Assembly (NCBI GenBank): GCA_026770025.1
Contig: JAMXDE010000004.1
Span: 682,001-746,000 of the forward strand
Reading direction: 5' to 3'
Source of the DNA: Craspedostauros australis
Taxonomy: Eukaryota > Bacillariophyta > Bacillariophyceae > Mastogloiales > Achnanthaceae
Length of the DNA: 64,000 nucleotides
Of the stretch, positions 10,301 to 20,300 are shown piece by piece. Made by a program: the position numbers and the translations under genes. Below the pieces are notes generated by a model. That model saw only the letters and a list, made by a program, of their open reading frames with translations, did not search any database and was not told where the DNA came from. The stretch's first letter is position 1; each line of letters starts with the position of its first letter.

Positions 10301-12602
10301 ATGAGGGTGATGCCGTATTCACAAACTGGTCGAACCTCATCATCATCGTCGTTGTCGTTGGCATCGTCGGCACCGTTCTCGCCATGCGAATTTGGAATTG
10401 CATTCGTCGCATTGCCAGTCTTCTTCTGACCGCCATCCGCATCCTTGATAATTTCACGAATCGCAAGCAACGGACCGCCATTGCCACCGCCGCCGCCAGC
10501 ATCTCCGACGCCGTTCATCATCTCTGTCAGTCCGCTGGTGTCGTCGAGGTAGCAGAAGGTCCGCGTTCCCATCGTCATGATGGAGCAGACTTCGCGATTA
10601 ACGACCTGCGGCTTCTTCTGACCGCGCTTGGTGTTGGCTTTGCGCTTTTTTAGCATGTCGGGTGTTTCGGTCTGTTCCACGCGCGCCACCTTGTAGCCTG
10701 CCTTGACCAGGATGTTGGAGAAGTTGCCGTATCCGATTTCGGGAAAACCAGCGTGGGCGATGTGTCCCTTCATGTAGTTGAAGCCCAGCAAGTCGACGCC
10801 GATATCGGCATCCATGTGGAACATCTCATAAAACTTGCCTGAGGACATGGTACGCACAATCAACAGTGTGGTACGCAAATTGGTCAAGTGATAAGCAGAA
10901 TTGTGTTGCGTCACAATGAAACGGAAGAAGGGAAATTGCGGAATGTGAGAAAGGATGGCGATGGCACAAAGCACTACAGTATCTCATGAATCAGAAATTC
11001 CATTCAATCATTGCACGCACGCACGCATGCACGCACGCATATATGGCAAGATATGATCACATGTTCACGACGCAGGACAATCAACTCACCTGTTTTGAAC
11101 AATAGTACCGTGTCGAAGTACTGCGCCTTGAGATCCCACCATTGCTGCACGGCGGACGTCAGTTTGACTCCATGCCTCTCCAGTTCGCTTGGGACGATGC
11201 GCAACGTGCGGGGATTGTAGCCCGGGTCGTTGATGGATTTGCCATTCGCATCCTTGGGTTGTTGCAGGAACTTCAAGTGGTTGTGCACGTGGGAGCCCTT
11301 GGAATTGACGGCACCCTTCTGGTACATTGTGGGTTTGGGTCGAGGTGGTGGCGGTGCATTGGTTTTGGATTTAGATGGTGTTGCTGTTGCTGTTGCTGGA
11401 TTGCTCGGTGATTTCGCCGTGCCAAAGCTCGTGCCGATCTGGCGTCTTGCCGATGGTTTGGATGTCGCTGTCGCCAGCTGCGATGGCAATGCTGCAGTAC
11501 GCTCTGCAGCATCAACGCCTCGTGCTGCCGCGATGGATGCTGCAACTGATGGAGTGTTGGCAGACACCGCAGAAGAAGAAGAAGAAGAAGAACCGTTGAC
11601 AGATGATGGTGACACCGTGTTGGCGAACTGTCCCAACGCTGATTTTCCATTCGAAGCGGACGCAGACGAAGCACCGGCGGGGTCATCAGCAGTTGGCGTT
11701 GCTGCCTTCGATGATGCGATATTGTGTTGGGGCGTGGATGGCGCATCGTGATGTGTGATCTTCCATTTCTTGTCGGCAGCGTTATCGCCACTTCGTTTCT
11801 TTTTCTTTTTCTTCTTGCCTTGCGATAGTTCCAGATCAGCTTCATCATCCGTGACCATCCAGTCATCGCCATTGTGATCATCGTCGTCGTCATCATCGCC
11901 GTTTGGCGCAAATACAGAACCATCATCATCGTCATCCTGATCATCCTTGTCCTCGCTCATGGTGAATTGGAATTCCAGATCATCATTGTCATCATCACCA
12001 ACGTCATCGTCCTGGATGCGACGTCGTTTGGAAGCAGATTGGGATGCTTGCGTGTTGTTCGCGGATGAATTCTGTCCTCCAGATCGTTTGGTCGCCGATG
12101 CTGCGCTGGTACTGCCTTTTTTGAGGAGACGGTACCGCTCCACGGACAGATCGATCCATTCCGTCGTCTCGTCGTCGTAGTGAATGAAGTACTGCGATGC
12201 TCCACCCCTTTGCTTCGACACGATTCCTGGGTAAAACTGATCATCGTCCGGCCAGTAGACTTCGAGACGAGTTCCAATGGGGATCTTGGTGTGCTTATCC
12301 GAAGCTCCCGCAGTAGATGATCGCGATGGCGATGCTTGGGACAGACCGTTCTTCTGGGTGGTCTTCTTCTTGCCGTTGCCGCTGACGCTGTTGGATTTGC
12401 TGTTGCTCGCGGTGGTGCGTTGGGAGGCGAACGATCCCAACGAGGATGTTGTGGAATCTTGGCTGCATGGTTGCTTTCCCCCAACACCTCCAGCCGCCTT
12501 CTTCATTGCCCCTGCGGAAGCAGTTGCTGCTGTCGCTGTCTTGGCCGGCTTCTTGGAGAAGAAGGAGAACAGCGTTCCCTGCTTCATCTTGCTTGCCTTC
12601 AT
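7312..12602 (-). CDS. MSH6: DNA mismatch repair protein MSH6 (two exons)
   Basis: The partner of MSH2 in MutS-alpha, recognising base mismatches and small loops in the nucleus. Exons are 12602-11090 and 10838-7312; the 251-bp intron has donor GTGAGT and acceptor CAG. Joining across it restores the mismatch-binding motif GKFYE (F507, E509). The product is about 1679 residues, longer than human MSH6 (1360), because of Ser/Asn/Asp-rich linkers. Order: PCNA-binding PIP box QGTLFSFF (8-15); Tudor-like domain (about 107-162; EVYWPDDDQFYPG), as in plant MSH6; acidic linker; MutS domains I-IV; ATPase with Walker A GPNMGGKS (about 1411), Walker B VIMDELGRGTST (about 1490) and ATHYHS. The first in-frame ATG is at 12602; the frame extends upstream only with non-ATG codons. 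M6 at 12587 is an alternative start. Confidence 0.96.
10839..11089 (-). other. MSH6 intron with GCAC repeat
   Basis: A GT-AG intron in phase 1. It contains an imperfect GCAC/GCAT repeat at about 11015-11042. Retaining it would add a frame ending in a repetitive VRACVRAC tail, which shows it is not coding. Confidence 0.92.
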
Positions 12603-13502
12603 GCTGTCTTCTCTCTTCTCTACTCTACTCGTAACTTGTTCCTTCAATGCTTTTCGTGTTTTTAAATTTGTTGATTGTTGCAGTGTGTCACTGTTGTTGT
12701 TGTTATTGTGTTTCTTCTTCCTCAAAGTTGTGGCGAATGACGAAACGGCTGTTGGGATGTGTTGTGAGGAATTGCGCAGCACAGAACTTTGTCTTGTTGA
12801 CGAACATCACCACTCGCTGTTTTGGCACGCAGTTTTGGAGACTTGTCGCAATGCACACCGCGCCAACCCGACTGCCTCGCTCAAAAATCATGTGATCGGA
12901 AACACGGTACCGGGGCTGTACGTTGGATCATGTCGGCATGAAGAAATGGCGCGAAGTTGCGTTGGATCGAAGGAATCAAATTGGACACGACATAGATTCG
13001 ATTGAGTCATACGACGAACAATGTTGATTTGTTGATGTTCGACCAGCTGGATCCATGTGCCAAGAACGAGAAAATCCACAACAACGACAACAACAACAAC
13101 GACTCTCTCCGCCTGCACAACGAACCAAGCAGGCAAAGAGAAACAGAGAAACAAGAAAGGAGAAACGCAAGGGTGTGGAGAAGAGAAGAGAAAAGTGACA
13201 ACCACCATTGCTTCTCCACATCAGATCGATCCACCAAACGATCGCATGTGACGATCGTCGCGACTGCATGTGTCGGTGTGTGCCAGTCTGCGTGTGGGTG
13301 TCTCAATAGATACCATATCATACCATTTCACGACGCTGCGCAACACTGCAGCCAGTCGCATTCGGCATCTTTCCAGCCAGCCGGCTGATTGCCCCTTGTT
13401 TGCCCTGGTTCCTTGATTGGTTGGAGGGAGGGAGATAGATCAATTGGGTTTTTCGTCGAGGATCTCATCTACCACTACGTAGAGCACCCTATCGTCATCA
13501 TC
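12603..13502. promoter_or_regulatory. Divergent intergenic region, MSH6 / KH gene
   Basis: 900 bp between two divergently transcribed genes; it must hold both promoters and 5' leaders. A CAA-rich stretch lies at about 13077-13102. No TATA box or known factor site could be assigned with confidence. Confidence 0.5.
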
Positions 13503-15857
13503 ATGACAGCATCCGCCGTGTCAGGCGCCGGGAAGCCCAACAGCAGGAAGCAGCAGAAGCAGCTGCAGCAGGAACAGCAGCAGTACTTCCAGCAGCCGCA
13601 CCAGCAGCACCAGCCTCAGAACTTCCGCAGGAGACTCACGGGCCGTCCCAAGATCACGGCGCGCAGCAGGAACTATGACAGGGAAGCCGTAAGGGCGCGA
13701 GCGCAGGAGAGGGAACGGGAGCGCGAGAGGCAGAGGGAGGAGCTGGCGCGCATTCCGGACTCCTGCATACCCAAGCCGTTCCCAGGAGATCCGGAATTGG
13801 CCTCCATCTTCAAATTCTCAAGCGCCGCCGCCAACCTGGCCTTCGAGGCGGCGATGCCACCCGTCATGCTCAAACGCGCGCGGTACAATATAGCCAAGGG
13901 AGGCAGCGCGACGGCTCCCAATTCGAAGCCGCCTGCATCGCAATCCGCCACCGGCAACGACGGAAGCAGCAATCACGACGACGAAGAGACCGACGATCAT
14001 CCGGACGTGGCTCCCGGGTCCATCTCGCCTTGCGGTCTCATCGCGCCGCGCATCACCCTCACGATATACATCCCAACCGCCTTCGTCGGCACCGTCGTTG
14101 GAAAGGGCGGCGCCACGATCGCCTCGCTGCAGCAAAAGGCCCAGATCCAGGCCGCGAATGGCGGGGGCACGTTGCCGCCGCAGGTCCATATCCGCATCGC
14201 CATCCGTCCGCCATTTCCGGTGCGCGACACCAATTCCCGTCTCGCTGCTGCGTTTGCCTTTGCCACTGCGAATGCCACGAACCGGACTGCCGCCGCCGTG
14301 CCCGTCACGCCTGGCGTCGGCCTCAATGCTGTCGGTGGGCAAATGTACTACGCGCCCGGTAATGAGTACGCCGCCGGGCTCATGCCAAATGATCATCTGT
14401 CTTCGGCATTGGTTGCAGCGTCTGCCTTTGCGCCCAACGACCCCGCGTTGGCCAGCTCAATCGCGACGGTCAATGCCGGAAACGGTTTGCACGCATCGAA
14501 CGCCGTGGGCAGCTTCCAACCTCACACCGCCGGCGCTGACACTGGCATCAGCACTGTCACAGGCGCAGGCACTGCAGCAACTCATGATCCAACACCGAAA
14601 CCCAATAATCGCCCCAACATCATCGATCTGGAGGAGCAGCTCTCCAACTACAGCCAGCACCAGGTCATCCTGCTGGCTCGGCAAAACAACCAATTCTCCA
14701 GCGTCTACGATTACAATGTCGACATCCCCACCTACTCCCCGCTGGACTTCTCCTCACCCTACTGGACGCCCATCGTGCTGCACGGCGACCCCGCCTCCAC
14801 CTTCTTCATTGCCAAGAAGATCGAAGGTCTCGTGGATCGCATGGTGGACGAGGTCGTCGTCGATGTGCCTCTCTCCCAAACCAAGCACGCCAACGTCATT
14901 GGCAAGCGCGGCTTGACGCTGGCACATCTCTCCGCCGACAGCAACGTCCGCATCATGGTCCCGCAACGTCAAGTGCGCCATGACATGATCCAGCTCGAAG
15001 GCGATGTCGGCAACGTCATTTCGTGCTGCGAACGCATCCTCCAGCTCACGGCCACCAGCACCATGTCCTTCTTTCATGTCACCGATTACATCGTCGGTCC
15101 CATCCGGGAGCGTCTCGCTGCGGCCGCCACTTCTACTTCGCATGCAGGTTCCAATACAAATTCTGAAGCTGCGTCAGCCACGAACAACAGCGCCAACAGA
15201 GAAGCAGACGGCAAGGGCGGCTCTTCCCAGCAGCTGAATAATGCCGGCAACAATGCAACAAGGACATCACAGCAATCGCAAGCGTCACAAACGCCGGGCA
15301 ATCCGAAAAGCACAGCAGCGAAAGGCAAGGCAACCAATGGGGGCGAGACGACAGCACCAAGAACACCGCAAGGAAAGAGAGAAGCAATGTCTGCCAACGC
15401 CACCAATGCGGCAGCATCAATGCCAGCACAGTCATCTGGAAAGGCACAGACGAAACCTGCCTCGCCACCAAAACCGCCCGCGCCGAAGAAGTCCTCCACG
15501 ATCATCGTGCTCACCTTGATGCCATCGGCAAACAAGTTGCGAACGATATCCCGCAGAACGGACACGACGATACGCAAGAAGAAACGCGATGAAACATCTT
15601 GGAATTTCACCATCACTGGTTCCAACGATTCGTCAGTGCGCTCCGCCGTGCACATGCTGCAGAAATGGATCGAAGATGCACGGCGCAACGCCAATAATGC
15701 AGCCACTGCGGGTGGCGGTGGTGGGAGCAACGGCAAGAATCGCGGCAACAATGTCAACAACAACAACAACAATGGCAATGCCAACAACAAGAGAAGAAAT
15801 AACAACAAGGTCAAAGACAAGCAGCAGCAACAACAAGACGTCGACGGAGGACCGTAA
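13503..15857 (+). CDS. KH-domain RNA-binding protein
   Basis: A 784-residue protein, predicted to bind single-stranded RNA in the nucleus or cytoplasm. It opens with a Gln-rich tract and an Arg/Glu-rich helix. KH1 begins near residue 180 (ITLTIYIPTAFVGTVVGKGG, GxxG = GKGG) but its last strand and helix (IVLHGDPASTFFIAKKIEGLV) appear only near 425-445, after an Ala/Asn/Gly-rich insert of roughly 150-200 residues. KH2 follows at about 452-520 (GxxG = GKRG; ends CCERILQL). A third, degenerate KH-like unit sits at about 663-735 without a clear GxxG. Between and after them are Asn/Thr/Ser- and Gln-rich tracts. The frame is open upstream to 13389, but the first ATG is 13503 (ATCATCATCATGAC). The target RNA is unknown. 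Confidence 0.88.
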   Translation: MTASAVSGAGKPNSRKQQKQLQQEQQQYFQQPHQQHQPQNFRRRLTGRPKITARSRNYDREAVRARAQERERERERQREELARIPDSCIPKPFPGDPELASIFKFSSAAANLAFEAAMPPVMLKRARYNIAKGGSATAPNSKPPASQSATGNDGSSNHDDEETDDHPDVAPGSISPCGLIAPRITLTIYIPTAFVGTVVGKGGATIASLQQKAQIQAANGGGTLPPQVHIRIAIRPPFPVRDTNSRLAAAFAFATANATNRTAAAVPVTPGVGLNAVGGQMYYAPGNEYAAGLMPNDHLSSALVAASAFAPNDPALASSIATVNAGNGLHASNAVGSFQPHTAGADTGISTVTGAGTAATHDPTPKPNNRPNIIDLEEQLSNYSQHQVILLARQNNQFSSVYDYNVDIPTYSPLDFSSPYWTPIVLHGDPASTFFIAKKIEGLVDRMVDEVVVDVPLSQTKHANVIGKRGLTLAHLSADSNVRIMVPQRQVRHDMIQLEGDVGNVISCCERILQLTATSTMSFFHVTDYIVGPIRERLAAAATSTSHAGSNTNSEAASATNNSANREADGKGGSSQQLNNAGNNATRTSQQSQASQTPGNPKSTAAKGKATNGGETTAPRTPQGKREAMSANATNAAASMPAQSSGKAQTKPASPPKPPAPKKSSTIIVLTLMPSANKLRTISRRTDTTIRKKKRDETSWNFTITGSNDSSVRSAVHMLQKWIEDARRNANNAATAGGGGGSNGKNRGNNVNNNNNNGNANNKRRNNNKVKDKQQQQQDVDGGP

Positions 15858-16204
15858 AGGCGGCGCGATGCATTCTTCAACATGTCAGCCTGCAGGCGAA
15901 TGGATCAAACATGAAAACGAGCATGCAGGGGCAGGCTGGGAATGGAAGTGACATACGACCTATGACGATACCAAATGGAAAGCACCGCCGAATCACTCCA
16001 CCAGCACCGGTTTCGTTGGCGCAGCCGAGGACACAAGCGACAATACGCGCACACCAAGATGCGGTGTGTTCTCAGGTGTCAGCTCTTTCGGATTTGGTTT
16101 TCTCGGAGTTCCCATAGTGGTCTTGGCATAAAGAAGCATGAGCACAAGACTGTTCGACTTTATGAACACGCAACACTCTGCTCCATTCCCTACCATACAA
16201 CTAC

Positions 16205-16243
<39 letters not shown>

Positions 16244-17395
16244 AGAGGACTTTCGCATGGTGCCCACAACCGAATAGTATACTCGGGTAAACCGGAGGAT
16301 GGACAATGTTTCCGAGACAGTCGCCACGGATGGATGTGGTGCTCTTTGTGTTGATTAGGTCCAATTCAGATCGCGTGCTACCATCAGAGTGAAAGGACTG
16401 TACCAAACCGACGAGTAAATCCTTTGCCTGCGGTGGCAACGACAACACTTCTCGTCCACAACATACTTACTGGTAATCGTACGTTACGTGGACTAGGTAC
16501 CATCACATGTCACGATGGCCTCGCGCGCAGAGGGGCTTTATGGCCGATGCGATTCTGCGCTTCGCCTTCGCCAAGGGGGAATGGAGGAAGGAAGTGTTTG
16601 CGCTTGCGAAATCCGAAACTGGCGCGAACCAACGCACAAGCGAACACCTGGTCGTGGCACTTCGGTTTGGTGGAGAGGCGCATTGCTCTCTTTGTGATCC
16701 AAACAGGATACCTAGATGAGGTCTCAACCAATGAGTGATCATGCCTATCACCAGAACGCCTCCACAAGGGCATGCACTACGAGTATGGATAGCGTCATCG
16801 TCACGAGCGCAGATTCACGGCGAGGAGGATGGTCTCTTCTTGCTCGTTTGTCGGCTTGCTTGCTTGTTTGCTCGCTTTCTCTTTTCTCTCCCCCAACCGT
16901 CTCGAACCGAACGAGTTGCAGCGCGGAGTGATTGGCTGCCGCCACCAAAGTTGATGAGTTAGGTCGTATCTCCGTGATTTCTGTTTTTGCGGAGTTCATT
17001 CCGTCTTCCGCCTGCTTCGTATTTAGCGAAATAGAACCCCCGAAGGAGCTAAATCGTCGGCAACCAAGAGTGGTGACACCATGTCGCAGTCATCGATACT
17101 TCGCAGAGAACGAGTTCGGTCACGAACTGAACGCTAACACATCCACCCAACATGTTTGTGGTGATGAGAAGTGCCTGAGCGCCACAAAATGGCATCCAAA
17201 GGCGTTACCGTCTCTGCGGCCATCCTGCAATGGTACACACGAACGCTCGCGCCATTTTACCACAGAGCCAGACAGGAAGGATCCATGGGCACAAGGGATC
17301 GAGGACACCGAAGAAACCTCACAAATAAAGTCCTTACCTCATAAATACATACATCACGATAACTCTGCGAGTACTCTCCACCAAAATCTCCAACC
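15858..17395. other. Intergenic, no gene seen
   Basis: 1.5 kb between two plus-strand genes, with a long poly-C run. Open frames in 16424-17408 are short and not protein-like; the promoter of the NTPase gene at 17396 should be in its distal part. Confidence 0.5.
16206..16240. repeat. Poly-C homopolymer (35 nt)
   Basis: Thirty-five uninterrupted C residues, preceded by CTACA and followed by AATAG. The minus strand is a 35-G run able to form G-quadruplexes. The exact length may be unreliable in any assembly. Confidence 0.95.
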
Positions 17396-20300
17396 ATGTC
17401 CGAAATAATCATCCCATTGAGAGCGCCATCCCTCCGCAACGATGGCAGCAAGCTCCGCCAACATGCCCACCGCCACGATGCTCCATCTGCGTCCATGTCC
17501 GTGGCATCCGGCAAGTCGGTGGCATCCAAAGCTTCCCGTGTTTCCGCAACATCGTTCACATCCGCCACTTCCTCCGCTTCTGCTTCCGTTGCCGTGGAAG
17601 GCCATCAAGAATGGTCATCTCCACAATCCACCGCGCGATCGGTGTCGATGCAGGACGATGCGCTGCTGACCTCCAATTGTGATTTTGACGGTGGCAGCGA
17701 CGAACGCAACCAGCACCATGAAGCAGAAGCAGAAGCAGAAGCAGAAGTGGCAGCGGAAGCAGCAGCACCGAAGACACTGTTCGACGGTACCGGCTGTAAC
17801 TTCTTTGGTCGAGATGAGGAGACACGAATCCTGCAGCGTACATTCGATCGAATGATGCAACGCAGCAAAGGACCAAAGACAACGAGGAAGACAAGGGCGT
17901 CAGTTCCCAGCGCGGACTCGAAGCAACCGTCCGCACCAGCAACAGAAACAGAAGCAACATCATCAAATGCAACCGATGCAGAGGAACAACCATTCATTCC
18001 TGCCGCATTCGTGTGGGGGACAAGCGGCACTGGCAAATCGCAGCTCGTGGACGTCTTCTGCGATCAGCTGCGCCAAAAGTTGCAAAGCACAAAGTGCAAC
18101 AACAGACCACGCAACATCCATGTCCTCAAGGGCAAATTCGAGGAGCATCAGCAGAGCGACCCGTTCTCTGCCATCACCCAGGCTCTGTCGAATTGGTGCA
18201 AAGAGCTCGAGATGTCCCTTGCTTCAGCCCTGCCCAATTCGACCCACCATGACAACAAGAGCGGCGGTACCATCGAGAAAGACCGTTCGAGGAGCAACGA
18301 CCAGCACACCGATTCTACCGGCAACATCGCCGAATCTGCAGCAGACGCGGCCAAACAGGCAAAGAAGGACACGAACACGGTAGCTTCCGCAGAGCTGCAC
18401 CATGTGCGATCCAGAATCAAATCAAGTTTCCTCACGTCGCAGCAAAAGAATCTCCTCCTGGCCTTCGTGCCGTCGCTTTCCATCCTCTTCAACGAAGATG
18501 CGCCTGGCAGAGGCCTGGCAACTACTCCAAGCGAACGACGCACTGCTGCACCCGCACAGTCCCAATCGGCACAAGTGTCCACAACTGACATGTCATGGAA
18601 TCGCTTCCAGTACACATTCACCCAGTTCCTCACGATCATCTCATCTGCAAAATGCCCAGTGATCTTGGTCCTGGATGATCTGCAATGGGCATCCCAAGAG
18701 TGCATGGACCTTATGCTGACCGCCGTGCATCAATCGCACTTCCTGTGGATCGGTACGGTCCGTCAAGAAATGAATCCTCATCTCGCCGGAGAAGTCCTCG
18801 AATTGCATCACGAGCTACCGTTCATGGTGCTGCTTGCAGACATGCAGCGCTTGAACGGCTCGGATCAGTCATCGACCTCACGCACATCCGCATCGCACAC
18901 GGACATCCACCTCAACAACTTCACATCGCAGCAACTGCGCCAATGGGTGTCCGAGATACTGCAGCAGAATGACGATGCTGTGGATGAGGTCGCCAACCTC
19001 CTTCATAGGCAGACCAAAGGAAACATCTTCTTTACCATCCAACTGCTCCAGAGCATGGAACGGAAAAGAACCATCGTGTACGATCGGAGCATGCACAAAT
19101 GGCAAATCAATTCCTCCGAAGATCTCTTGGGTAGCCAGAACGGCTCGGACCGAAAGTGTAGTACGACTCGTAGTGCAGGCACCGAATCGAAGAGCATCGT
19201 GCAGCTCATCTCGTCGCAGCTGCGAACCCTCCCGCTTCCACTGCAAAAGGCGTTGGTGTTCGCATCGTACATCCGCTCATCATTCAAGCTGGACCTCCTG
19301 CAGGCCGTGTGGGATCATAAACAGCAGCATGGCGGATTCGACGAGACCATCTTCCTCGACGAGTCGAACCAATCCACCCGCAACCTCCTTTCCACATCCC
19401 CGCACAACAGCAACAACAACTCTGACAGCTCCAAGCCGCTTGCGGAATGGTTGGAACAGGCCGTTCTCGAAGGTTTGCTGACGAACTCCATCGGCGGCAC
19501 AAGCTACCAATTCGCGCATGATCGCATCCAGCAAGCGGCGCACGACCTCGTGCCAATTGGAGAGACTCGCGCCAAGCTCCGGCTGTGCATCGGCCAGTGT
19601 CTGTGGAACTTCTGCACCAAGCCATTGCATGACGGAGCAACGCAGGAAGACAAGATCATCCCAAGCGATCGTGATGCTGTTGCATCTATCGCGGTGGATG
19701 ATGGGAGCAGTGGCGGTCTGCTCTTTGTCGCAGTGGAGCACCTGAACTGCGTCCCCAGCAAAGACCATCTGCTGTCGGCGCGACGGAATCTGCTGGTGGG
19801 AGAGCACGCCTTGCGAATGGCCGCACTGGCTCCCGCTGCCAAGTATCTGAAGCTGGCACACGCTTCGCTGGGCAAGGTTCGGGGCAATCCCTGGCATGAG
19901 CACTACGACCTGACGCTGCGGCTAGTGCGTGCACGATGCGACGTTGAGCTTTCGCTGAGCCGCTTCGAGCTTGGCTACGCGCTGGGCCATGAGGCGCTGA
20001 ACAATGCCAAGACCGTCCAAGAGAAGCTCCCAACATTTTCCACCATGGCAGATGCGCTGGGCAAGGAAGGCAAGTCTGTGGAGAGCATGAAGCTGAGCCA
20101 AGAAGGGGCCCTGCTATGTGGAGAGTATCCCAAGCGCGGCTACCTATACCACGTCGTATCGCAGCTCTTCTCCGCAAGAGCATACTTCAAGCGGACAACG
20201 AACGAGCAGTACTTCCGTCGAAACCGCGTCACCGCGAATCCGCAAACACTGGAGACGATGAACTTCCTACGGCAGATCATGGTCCGCGGCTTCCTATGCC

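Noticed and set aside
12603-12782. 60-codon upstream extension of MSH6
   Set aside because: It begins at GTG, and the PIP box expected near the MSH6 N-terminus lies just after ATG 12602.
13389-13502. 38-codon upstream extension of the KH protein
   Set aside because: The longer frame begins at TTG; the first ATG is at 13503, after a leader-like ATC repeat.
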